Assembly (NCBI GenBank): GCA_002705995.1
Contig: PAJI01000026.1
Coordinates: 47,580-99,472, forward strand
Reading direction: 5' to 3'
Source: Crocinitomicaceae bacterium
GTDB taxonomy: Bacteria > Bacteroidota > Bacteroidia > Flavobacteriales_G > Salibacteraceae
DNA length: 51,893 nt
A model generated the notes under the pieces. The model ran no database searches. It worked only from the letters and a program-made list of their open reading frames with translations, and had not been told where the DNA came from. Position numbers and translations under genes: made by a program. Positions 23,580-31,499 of this stretch are shown piece after piece. The stretch's first letter is position 1. Each line of letters begins with the position of its first letter.

Positions 23580-26054
23580 CTTTTTTATTACCAATCCTTT
23601 TCTGAATGAATCTTGGCTCATTTTACCTTTATACCATGTCTTCAAATCGAATCCATATTTAGATATTTCAGCATTCACAACCATTGTTTCATCGTTGTAA
23701 TGTTTCACAAAGTTGTATTGGAACTTACCAATCTTGTATTCGTTCAACCACACTTCATCAGGATTTTGTAAAATGCTTTTTACGTTTGAATAAATACGTT
23801 GACGTTCCTCGTTATCATTGACATATTTGCCTTTTAGATGATCATCTAAAACATTTCTACTCACCGCAACATTACGACCGCTGTAGTCTTTTAACAGCAC
23901 TCTTTTTTGTCCGTTGTATTCCTGGGCACTCTTATCGAAATTCTCTAAAATAGATTGAGCCGTATCTTCTGATTTTGGCAACTTGTTTTTTTGCAGTTTT
24001 CGAAGAGTTGCAGAAGATTCAAGTCCTGCATCTTGGTAGGTTAATTTACTTATTGGCTTTTTACCGTTACTAGGTATTTGATCAACATAAGCTTGATTCA
24101 AACGCCAAATTTCATTGGCCTCGCCCTTGTTGCCATAGAAACCGCCTTTTTTCATTCGGCTCAGTTCTTCATCTCCCATTGCGGCAATAGCATCACTAGC
24201 TTTACTGATTCCAATTTTAGTTGCTTGCGCTTTGGTTAACTTTCTCAAGCTGCATCTACATCCATATCCATTTGGTGGTACAAAACTGCCTGCTGACTTA
24301 TCTGAAACAGAGAATACTTTACCATCTAAATCAGCGTGTGAGCTTCTTACATGGCTATCTCCAGCAGTTGTATATTGCCAGTAAGGAAAAGTTTCTTGAT
24401 TGGCTTTTATGTCGTTCCAACGCCTTGCATTTTGGCTAACTGCAATTGCTTGATTATACTCCGTTTCAAGGTATGAATCAAACTTACCCATCACAAGCAA
24501 AGCTTTCTTTTTAAAGTCGCTGTAATTCTCAGAAATATCAAGAGCTTGGTTCAATTCATAGATCAATCCCAATGATTTGTTCCAGCCAAAACGGTGCATG
24601 TTCATCTCTAACATTAAACCGCTAATATGGTCGGGTTCATTGTAGCTGGTACCTACACTCAAGTTTGATCTGATAGCACCACCAAGGCGTTGAAACCATC
24701 TACTTAATACCGCTGGTGAATACGATGCGGCAGTTCCATTGAATAACTCATCAATCAATTTGTTTTCATCTTGATTGGGAGTGTAATTCATTTCAATATT
24801 TGTTCCCGGTGGTAGTATGTAATTCATCGGGTTCAAAGAGTTTTCAGGCTCAGGTTCAGGCTTTGGATCACCGCCTCCATCTTCATCATCCTTTTTAGTT
24901 TGTTCCTTGGTTTTTTTGATGGCTTGTTTTGGAGGATCACAGTTGAATGTTTTATACCACCAAGCATCTTCAATTGGAACTTTAGAAGCCACTTTAATGG
25001 CCACATCAATGAACTTTTCTATCGGTAAATTTTCGGTTTCATCAAAATGGAATCGTCCTTTTGGAGGATTAATTCCAAGGTTAACTAACTTGTCTTTGAA
25101 CTCCCAATTCAAATGGTATTCATACTCGATCATATCTGCAAGTATGATCTCAGATTCCACTTCTTTATGAACTTCAGATTGGCTTTTTGAGCTACCGTTA
25201 TCTGTGGTCATGGTTTGCCCTAAGAAGATTTTACTCATTTCGGAGTTGCACATCTCAATTAGATCATGGAAAACTTCACTTTTACCAGCTGAATTGGAGT
25301 CTTTGAATTCAATGTCAGTTTGGCGTGGGATAGCCGCATAAGCTGCACCCCCCATATTTTCTAACTCTGTTAAAAGCTGTTTTCTACCTTCTTGATCCCA
25401 GCCTTCATACTTCCCGATTCGGAATGGCATACCGAATATCTCAGCAAATTGTGCCCAATCTCCAAAGCCTCCACGTTTGTAAATTACGTATTGCGCAGCT
25501 TTGAAAAGTTTTCCAAATTCAGCTCCCCCAAAAGAAAGCAACGTTCTAGAGTAGCTTGGATCATCCTCATAGTAAATGAAGTCTTCTCGGTTGTTTTCAT
25601 CCCACAACAATTTCCCTTCTTCAGGTATCATCAATTTCCTGTTTATTTTTTTGGTTTTTGAAATGATACCATTTTTAATAATTAATTCGGCTATTGTTGC
25701 GCCCCATACAGGACGTTCACTGAAAGCTTTGGTTAAGTCATAGAACCAAGGTGTTTGAACTACATTGTCACGCATGTTTTCATCTTCCTTACCATCTTCA
25801 AGCGAATACTTGATTCGTTTGTTAGATAGGGCTTTCATTCGCTTATCCGTTACCGAATCAAGGTGGCCATCAATCAAAATGTTTTCAAATAAATCTAATA
25901 ATAACCGTCTATCAGGTCGGGTAACACTACGAGCAGTATTTATTGCTTTGACAACATGTGATATATCTTGAGATTTTAGAATGTTTTGACGAACATTAAT
26001 ACCTCTTGATGTGAATGATTTACCGATTCGTGCGCCTAAATTTTGCTTTGCCAT
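23577..26054 (-). CDS. Portal (DUF935/gp29) - MuF head protein - BECR-type nuclease fusion
   Basis: An 825-residue fusion. Residues 1-370 are a Mu gp29-type portal: GKYEGWDQEGRKQLL, IFLGQTMTTDNGSS. A Lys/Asp/Gly/Pro-Glu linker (380-405) leads to a MuF/SPP1 gp7 domain (about 420-610) ending in the hallmark PPNGYGCRC (593-601). Residues 690-825 form an extra domain: VLDDHLKGK with His739, NPDEVWL, FVKHY, TWYKGK, resembling phage-associated barnase/EndoU/colicin E5/RelE (PBECR) nuclease domains. In Mu, portal and MuF are separate genes. The C-terminal module could be injected with the DNA. Portal and MuF calls are firm; the nuclease call is moderate. Confidence 0.85.
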   Translation of the reverse strand: MAKQNLGARIGKSFTSRGINVRQNILKSQDISHVVKAINTARSVTRPDRRLLLDLFENILIDGHLDSVTDKRMKALSNKRIKYSLEDGKEDENMRDNVVQTPWFYDLTKAFSERPVWGATIAELIIKNGIISKTKKINRKLMIPEEGKLLWDENNREDFIYYEDDPSYSRTLLSFGGAEFGKLFKAAQYVIYKRGGFGDWAQFAEIFGMPFRIGKYEGWDQEGRKQLLTELENMGGAAYAAIPRQTDIEFKDSNSAGKSEVFHDLIEMCNSEMSKIFLGQTMTTDNGSSKSQSEVHKEVESEIILADMIEYEYHLNWEFKDKLVNLGINPPKGRFHFDETENLPIEKFIDVAIKVASKVPIEDAWWYKTFNCDPPKQAIKKTKEQTKKDDEDGGGDPKPEPEPENSLNPMNYILPPGTNIEMNYTPNQDENKLIDELFNGTAASYSPAVLSRWFQRLGGAIRSNLSVGTSYNEPDHISGLMLEMNMHRFGWNKSLGLIYELNQALDISENYSDFKKKALLVMGKFDSYLETEYNQAIAVSQNARRWNDIKANQETFPYWQYTTAGDSHVRSSHADLDGKVFSVSDKSAGSFVPPNGYGCRCSLRKLTKAQATKIGISKASDAIAAMGDEELSRMKKGGFYGNKGEANEIWRLNQAYVDQIPSNGKKPISKLTYQDAGLESSATLRKLQKNKLPKSEDTAQSILENFDKSAQEYNGQKRVLLKDYSGRNVAVSRNVLDDHLKGKYVNDNEERQRIYSNVKSILQNPDEVWLNEYKIGKFQYNFVKHYNDETMVVNAEISKYGFDLKTWYKGKMSQDSFRKGLVIKK

Positions 26055-26055
26055 C

Positions 26056-26475
26056 TTAGTAATGATTTACTCTTTTGGGATTCGACTTGATTTCAATTAC
26101 AGTGTTGTTTTCAGTGGTTTCTTTTAAGGGTAATTCGAAGGGGTCACGTTCTCCATCACGCACGTTTTCTAACCACTCAATAGCACGTTCATAAGCATCA
26201 GTTCTATACTTTGGTATTTTGCGTGGATTGTGTCGTTGATGGATAAGAAATAAGGTGATGTCTTTACAAGACAATACCACGCTATTATGACGATCTTCAC
26301 CAGTGGCCGAAAAGATGGCGGCAACATCGTATCTGATGTTTAAATAATCTGACATTAAACTGATGGCTTCACCTTCAGCTGTATCAATTATTGAATCATC
26401 AGCTTCAGTAATTGCATCTAACACATAGTTTTTGATCACCGTGCTGTAGTCTGTTTTTTCAAGAAATGCGCTCAT
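26056..26475 (-). CDS. Mu gp36-like (DUF1320) head-tail connector protein
   Basis: A 139-residue protein matching the gp36/DUF1320 pattern: an acidic helical start, SLMSDYLNIRYDV, then VVLSCKDITLFLIHQRH, then YRTDAYERAIEWLENVRDGE. Members act at the head-tail interface. In Mu, gene 36 follows the capsid genes; here it lies between terminase and portal. Overlaps the terminase by 4 nt. Confidence 0.8.
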   Translation of the reverse strand: MSAFLEKTDYSTVIKNYVLDAITEADDSIIDTAEGEAISLMSDYLNIRYDVAAIFSATGEDRHNSVVLSCKDITLFLIHQRHNPRKIPKYRTDAYERAIEWLENVRDGERDPFELPLKETTENNTVIEIKSNPKRVNHY

Positions 26476-28016
26476 AGTTTATGTTTCGATTTGTGACGTC
26501 TGCCAGTTTCAACGCCTCCAGTAATATTGCTGACTTGTTCATTGATTAGACAAATTGCTCCTTCTGTTGCATCCGGACCATCTTTTTCGTTGTTGCGAAC
26601 TCCCTTTTTAAAGTTTGTGAATTGCTTGATTAATCGCTTAGTGTATCGATCTTCTTCAAGTGACTTATCAAACCACACTTTTCCACGTTCGAAGTACCCA
26701 GCAATGTTGCCAATACGTAAATCCTTATCGGGCTTTTTACGTTTATCACCAATCATCGGAATGCGGAATCCGTATTCTTTAATTGCATCATCAAAATGAT
26801 CGTGAAGCAATCCCAACAAAAACACTTCTTCCATAAACCACACAGCAGTAGCATTTTTCTGTTTTAGGTAGTTCCATAGATCATAATGCCAAGCAATCAT
26901 TCCACCAATGCTGGTATTGTCAACATATGCTTTATGAATGTGGTATTCGCCCTCCATGAATCCGACTAAAACAAGAGCTTTGGTATCAGATGTTTTGGTT
27001 TTTTTGAAGCCACCATCTAGGTATGCAATGAGGATTTTATAGCGTGATAATGGAGGCAGTTTTTTGAATTGCATCCATTCTTTTTTGAACTCTGTACCCT
27101 TGGCTTTTGGATCATTCAAATACTCAGTGTCTGCTTCGTCTTCAGCAAGAATGATCATTTCTTGACATTGCTTGTCAGTATATGCTTCAGGCCAATTACT
27201 TCTGCCTTCGCTATCAATAAGATTTACAGTTATACAAAGAGCTGAGCCTTTGAAATTGGCTTTTGCATGTTTCCACATTCGCTCAATGATGCAGTCTTCA
27301 GCAATCTTGTTGTTGAGGAAAAGAACACGCTTTTTTCCGCTAACGTGCATAGCAGGGAAACAGTCACCTAAAACATACTTCCAATTCTTATCTAATCTTG
27401 CAGGATTTTCACATACTTCAGGATGGTCGAAATCATCAAAGATTTCAAAATCAAAACGATCAGAATCTACAGTTTTACCACCACGAGGAGATTGGCCAGC
27501 TCCAAACGCAGCAAACTTAACACCGTCAATGGTTGTGAATTTCTTATCAGACCAACCGCTTACACCTCTTCTGTTGCCAAAGTCAGCAATTAAACGTTCA
27601 TTCTGCTCTAAGGCTATTTTAACGGGTGCGAGTAAGTCTATAGCTTGGTATTCATTGTAACTGAACATGGCTAAAGACTTGAATTCGCCATTGAAGTACA
27701 AGAAAACAATGAGTAATGCGGTAACTGATGATTTAGCCATATCACGAGCTACTTTAATAACAGCAATATTCAGGTCATAATTTACCTCAATTAAATACTT
27801 GGTGAACTTTTTATGCCACTTAGCAAATTTTGCTTTTGTTATCCTTGGGAAATAGTAATAAGAGAACTCTTCAAAATTGCCAAGCAAACGTTTAATGCGT
27901 TTGTGTTTTTCAGTTTCGTTTTCATTCAATGAATCATCTACTGGAGTAGAAAAACTGTTTGAAAACTCTTGCCATCGTTTGAGAGCTTCCCTGTCTTTTA
28001 GCTTGGTTAGTCTCAT
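26472..28016 (-). CDS. Terminase large subunit (Mu gp28-like)
   Basis: The 514-residue DNA-packaging motor. The ATPase has a Walker A-like VARDMAKSS (residues 89-97) and a Walker B FDFEIFDDFDHPE (188-200). The C-terminal RNase H-like nuclease begins ILIAYLDGGF with a metal-binding Asp and ends near NEKDGPDATEGA with another. Headful packaging from the inserted copy is expected for a Mu relative. Overlaps its neighbours by 1-4 nt. Confidence 0.9.
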   Translation of the reverse strand: MRLTKLKDREALKRWQEFSNSFSTPVDDSLNENETEKHKRIKRLLGNFEEFSYYYFPRITKAKFAKWHKKFTKYLIEVNYDLNIAVIKVARDMAKSSVTALLIVFLYFNGEFKSLAMFSYNEYQAIDLLAPVKIALEQNERLIADFGNRRGVSGWSDKKFTTIDGVKFAAFGAGQSPRGGKTVDSDRFDFEIFDDFDHPEVCENPARLDKNWKYVLGDCFPAMHVSGKKRVLFLNNKIAEDCIIERMWKHAKANFKGSALCITVNLIDSEGRSNWPEAYTDKQCQEMIILAEDEADTEYLNDPKAKGTEFKKEWMQFKKLPPLSRYKILIAYLDGGFKKTKTSDTKALVLVGFMEGEYHIHKAYVDNTSIGGMIAWHYDLWNYLKQKNATAVWFMEEVFLLGLLHDHFDDAIKEYGFRIPMIGDKRKKPDKDLRIGNIAGYFERGKVWFDKSLEEDRYTKRLIKQFTNFKKGVRNNEKDGPDATEGAICLINEQVSNITGGVETGRRHKSKHKL

Positions 28017-28456
28017 TATTTAGGCATTTTAGATTGAATGTATTGATCGTAATACTTGTGCAGTATTTGAGCAGCTTCGTAATCGAGCATTTTCAAGAAC
28101 TTCAAAAAATCCTGCCCCACATCAATTACTTCAGAAAGGCCAAGCTCACCCTCTAATGTTTTTGCAGATTTTGTGAGTTTCATTAATGCGTCAGCTTCTT
28201 TAGAAGTTGCAAAGCGTTGCCCTTCTTCACGATCACGGATGAAGGTGTTAATCTCATTGATTTGATCATACAAGAAATTAATCTGTTGATCGCGGCTTAG
28301 AAAAGTAGCCGCTTTGTTCGCGTTCCATTTTCCTTTTTTCTTCCACTCCCCAACTGTTTTCTCAGATACACTGAATATGCGGGCTATCTCCTTTTGAGTG
28401 ACCCCCTCATTCCACATCTTGAAAGCTGCTGACATTCTTTCTGTACTACTATTCAT
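28016..28456 (-). CDS. Terminase small subunit-like HTH protein
   Basis: A 146-residue protein beginning with a helix-turn-helix, FKMWNEGVTQKEIARIFSVSEKTVGEWKKKGKW (residues 12-44), then a coiled-coil-rich helical region. The position directly before the large terminase and the HTH-plus-helical layout fit a small terminase subunit. First gene of the inverted operon. Confidence 0.75.
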   Translation of the reverse strand: MNSSTERMSAAFKMWNEGVTQKEIARIFSVSEKTVGEWKKKGKWNANKAATFLSRDQQINFLYDQINEINTFIRDREEGQRFATSKEADALMKLTKSAKTLEGELGLSEVIDVGQDFLKFLKMLDYEAAQILHKYYDQYIQSKMPK

Positions 28457-28524
28457 GAAGACAAAAGTGACACCTCTTAAAGAGCTTTAAAATTATTGAT
28501 CTGAAGTTCAGAATTGAGCATACA

Positions 28525-28553
28525 GAAGTTGCGTACTGAGAGCACGTAACTTC
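28525..28553. promoter_or_regulatory. Dyad in the divergent late promoter region
   Basis: GAAGTTGCGT and ACGTAACTTC (9 of 10 paired) flank 9 bp in the 163-bp gap between the inverted packaging operon and the head operon. It is a candidate binding site for a late activator serving both directions. A rightward promoter (TTTG, then ATTTTTG near 28587-28594) is only partly consensus. Confidence 0.5.
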
Positions 28554-28619
28554 CGACAACTTTTTTGAAACCGACCGAAACCATTGAATTTTTGAACCCT
28601 GATTCAATATCAAAAACAG

Positions 28620-29816
28620 TTGAACGTGGACAAAAATCAATTTCAAATAAGTAATGCGGCCAAGGGTAAATCAGTAACAATGATCATTACCGGTTACATC
28701 TCGCCTTGGAACAAAAATGCAGGAGCTGAGATTCGCAAGAACTTTAAAGAACTTGAGAGTAAATACGATGAAATCAACATTGAACTCATCAACTGTTATG
28801 GTGGGAGCATTTGGGAAGGTTGGCCAACCTATAATGTTATTCGCTCATCATCCAAAAAAGTAGCCACACGTGCTGAAGGATTAGTTGCTTCTATGGGGGC
28901 AATATTGTTTTTAGCACCGCCCAAAAAAGAAAACAGATTGGTAGCTAAAGGGTCAAGAGTTATGACTCATAGAGCTAGTGGCGGTGCAATGGGTGATGCT
29001 GATCACTTAATTGAACAAGCTGAGTTAATGAGGGGCATGGAAGATGAACTCATTGAATCAGTTGCTGAAGCTACTGGCAAAGAAGTAGAAACTGTTAGAG
29101 CTGAATGGTTTCAGCGCGGTATAGATAAATACTTCACCCCTCAACAAGCTGTTGATGCAGGTATTGCATCAGAGATCATCAATTCCAAAAAGGTTAAATC
29201 CGACCCTCCTGAAGATGTTATGAATAGTGCAGATCAAGTTGCTATTGCCAATTTCTACAATGCACAATTCGAACCACCCAAACAGGATAATCAAAACTCA
29301 GATAAGAAGATGGAAAAATTACCTCTTTTCATTGCTGCACTGGCACAAGCTGGCGTTGAACTTGGCAATGAAGCTAACGAGAGTGAAATCTTGAATAAAG
29401 TTCAAGAACTCTCAAAAGACTACATCGCTGCTAAAGCTAAAGTTGATGCTTTGGAAAGTGAAAATACAGAGCTTAAAAATGCTGCTGAAGAGCAAACAAA
29501 AGCTGCTGTAAAAAGCCTAATTGATAATGCCGTAAAAGACGGTAGAATCAAAGAAGATCAACGTGAAAGCATGACTAACTATGCTAACACTGATCTTGAA
29601 GGTGCTACCAAGTTTATCAATGGTTTGTCTCCGATTAAATCATTCACCAAAGACAAGGATGATAAGTCTCCGGAACAAAGAGCTGATGATCCGAACAACC
29701 GTGCAAATTGGACTTTAACAGATTGGCGTAAAAATGACCCTAAAGGGTTGGCTGAGATGAGAAGCAAAGAGCCTGATAATTACCAAGAGTTGGTTAAGAA
29801 TCATTCTAACAAGTAA
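28620..29816 (+). CDS. Head maturation protease (ClpP/S14 type) fused to scaffold
   Basis: A 398-residue protein. Residues 1-190 are a ClpP-fold protease: NCYGGSIWEGW, the catalytic Ser in GLVASMGAILFLA and His in VMTHRASGG. After a linker, residues 230-330 are coiled-coil with scaffold character (LESENTELKNAAEEQ), as in Mu I/Z. It should degrade scaffold and trim capsid proteins during prohead maturation. The start is TTG at 28620; an ATG at 28680 (MIITGYI) is an alternative. Confidence 0.88.
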   Translation: MNVDKNQFQISNAAKGKSVTMIITGYISPWNKNAGAEIRKNFKELESKYDEINIELINCYGGSIWEGWPTYNVIRSSSKKVATRAEGLVASMGAILFLAPPKKENRLVAKGSRVMTHRASGGAMGDADHLIEQAELMRGMEDELIESVAEATGKEVETVRAEWFQRGIDKYFTPQQAVDAGIASEIINSKKVKSDPPEDVMNSADQVAIANFYNAQFEPPKQDNQNSDKKMEKLPLFIAALAQAGVELGNEANESEILNKVQELSKDYIAAKAKVDALESENTELKNAAEEQTKAAVKSLIDNAVKDGRIKEDQRESMTNYANTDLEGATKFINGLSPIKSFTKDKDDKSPEQRADDPNNRANWTLTDWRKNDPKGLAEMRSKEPDNYQELVKNHSNK

Positions 29817-29818
29817 CC

Positions 29819-30022
29819 GTGCACCACTACGATAAAGGAGACATATTGAGTTTAATTACCGGGGTTATATACGGTTTTCTAGCTATGGTTGAACTCACAT
29901 CAAAAATTGATGCTATTGGCTTAACCATAGTGACAACAGTTGTGGGGTATGTAACCAAAAAAGGGCTGGATTACCTATGGAATAATCGATTTAAAAAAGT
30001 GAAAGATGAAAAAGAAGATTGA
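29819..30022 (+). CDS. Small two-helix membrane protein
   Basis: A 67-residue protein with two membrane segments (about residues 9-26 and 31-47) and a very charged C-terminus KKVKDEKED, a class II holin-like shape. It starts with GTG and overlaps the capsid gene by 17 nt. Its place away from the endolysin makes the holin call uncertain. Confidence 0.5.
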   Translation: MHHYDKGDILSLITGVIYGFLAMVELTSKIDAIGLTIVTTVVGYVTKKGLDYLWNNRFKKVKDEKED

Positions 30023-31076
30023 TCTAATGGCTGTAATGGCCAACTTAATACTGGCTGTATTATTTGCAGTTGGTTTAGCTATGAATTTTGCCGTTCCTGT
30101 TTGGTTAACTGTATCGGTTTTAACCGTTATGAGCTTTGCATTACGAACGGAAGCTGGATCGGCATTCGAAGGGTTGCAAAAAGAGATTTGGACTTCTCAG
30201 TTGATAGAGAAGCTCCACAGGCCAACAGACTTTTGGACAGATGGAGAAGATTGGTCTAATGATGTTGAGAACGATAAAATCAATTTTGCTATTGAAGGCA
30301 GCTCACCGGGTTCAGAAATCAACAGAACAACATATCCAATCCCTGTTGAAGAATTAACAGAGACTCCGGGTCAAGTTGAATTAGATAGTTTCTCTACTAA
30401 TTCAACAGTTGTAAAAGATGCTGTAGCTGTAGAGTTGTCTTACAACAAAATGGAGTCTGAGCTATTGAGACATCGTAAGAAAATCCGTGAGGATTATGGT
30501 GTTCGTGGAATATGGGGTATAACTCCTGATGCTAACACGGTTGATACTCCAATTATAGCTACAACGGGAGCGACAAGAAATGCTTCAGGTTTCACAAGTT
30601 TAACAGATAACAATCTGTTGTCATTGGGTGAACTAGCCGATTCATTGGATTGGACTGCTGAAGGCCGTGTATTGAGTTTGACTGATGAGATGTATTGGGA
30701 TTTGAAAGCTAATTCCGAAATCTTTAAGAAACAACTTGAGTTGTTGGCTGCTGGTAAAATTGGCGCAGAATTAATATCCGTTCATGGATGGGGGATTAAA
30801 CGTAGACCAAATTATGTAAGAAGCTATGTGTACGACAATTTGGGTACAATAGAGCGTACACCTTTCGGTATCACACCAGTTGCTGGAACTCACTTCCCAG
30901 TATCGTTGGCATATCTTGAAAAAGACAGCTTTGTTTATGCTGATGGTACAACCAAAATGTATGATAAAGTTGATGATGTAGACTACCAAGGTACACTTGT
31001 CAACTTCAGTCACAGAGGTTTAGTTCGCTTGAAACAACAAGCTAGAATGATGGCCTTATTTAACGACAACATCTAA
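30006..31076 (+). CDS. Major capsid protein
   Basis: A 356-residue capsid protein of the Bacteroidota phage type: TTYPIPVEELTETPG, ELDSFSTNSTVVKDAVAVELSYNKMESEL, and a C-terminal NFSHRGLVRLKQQARM. The first 45 residues are strongly hydrophobic (two candidate membrane segments), a feature I recall from related capsid proteins. No later Met could serve as start before residue 150, so the hydrophobic N-terminus is real; the head protease may remove it. Confidence 0.85.
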   Translation: MKKKIDLMAVMANLILAVLFAVGLAMNFAVPVWLTVSVLTVMSFALRTEAGSAFEGLQKEIWTSQLIEKLHRPTDFWTDGEDWSNDVENDKINFAIEGSSPGSEINRTTYPIPVEELTETPGQVELDSFSTNSTVVKDAVAVELSYNKMESELLRHRKKIREDYGVRGIWGITPDANTVDTPIIATTGATRNASGFTSLTDNNLLSLGELADSLDWTAEGRVLSLTDEMYWDLKANSEIFKKQLELLAAGKIGAELISVHGWGIKRRPNYVRSYVYDNLGTIERTPFGITPVAGTHFPVSLAYLEKDSFVYADGTTKMYDKVDDVDYQGTLVNFSHRGLVRLKQQARMMALFNDNI

Positions 31077-31087
31077 TCAAAATAATC

Positions 31088-31411
31088 ATGTCTAAGATTG
31101 TAGAAAAGGTTTTTAAGAGCCACCCAAATGCAAAGAAGGTATTCACTACTTCAGACGGGATGCCTTTCGTGAATGAGCACAATGCCAAGTTGCATTCAAA
31201 AACGCTCAAAGATAAAACGGTTAAAACGCACGAGCGACCAAAAGAGGAATCTGAAAAAGTTACAGCAAAAGAGCTGATTGATCAAATTGAAGCTGCTAAA
31301 ACTGTAGCTGAAATAGATGCTTTAGTTCCTGAAGGCGAAAAACGTTCAACAGTATTAGCCGCAGTTGAAAAGGCTAAAAAAGAATTGGATGAAGGCGGAG
31401 GCGATGAATAA
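31088..31411 (+). CDS. Capsid-associated protein, unknown function
   Basis: A 107-residue charged protein following the capsid gene. The N-terminal half (VFTTSDGMPFVNEHNAKLHSKTLKDKTV) resembles short proteins often found beside Bacteroidota phage capsid genes; the C-terminal part is a Glu/Lys helix ending in DEGGGDE. A decoration or head-completion role is possible. Confidence 0.6.
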   Translation: MSKIVEKVFKSHPNAKKVFTTSDGMPFVNEHNAKLHSKTLKDKTVKTHERPKEESEKVTAKELIDQIEAAKTVAEIDALVPEGEKRSTVLAAVEKAKKELDEGGGDE

Positions 31412-31433
31412 TCGTTACCGGGTTGATGGTTGA

Positions 31434-31463
31434 AAAGGGCAGGCGACATGCCCGCCCTTTTTT
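31434..31463 (+). terminator. Terminator after the head operon
   Basis: Stem AAAGGGCAGGC / GCCCGCCCTTT (10 of 11 paired) with a 5-nt loop, followed by T. It separates head genes from lysis and tail genes, so the latter need read-through, antitermination or a promoter in 31464-31492. Confidence 0.8.
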
Positions 31464-31466
31464 CAT

Positions 31467-31499
31467 TTAAGCACGATTTAAATAGCATTCAAATGAAAA
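31467..31499 (+). repeat. Phased TTAAA iteron, site D
   Basis: Units TTAAGCACGAT, TTAAATAGCAT and TCAAATGAAAA at an exact 11-bp phase lie between the terminator and the endolysin start, covering its ATG. TTAAATAGCAT is identical to a unit of site C. Confidence 0.65.

Noticed and set aside
27172-27660. 162-codon plus-strand frame over the large terminase
   Set aside because: Antisense shadow of the terminase; its composition is typical of reverse-frame translation.
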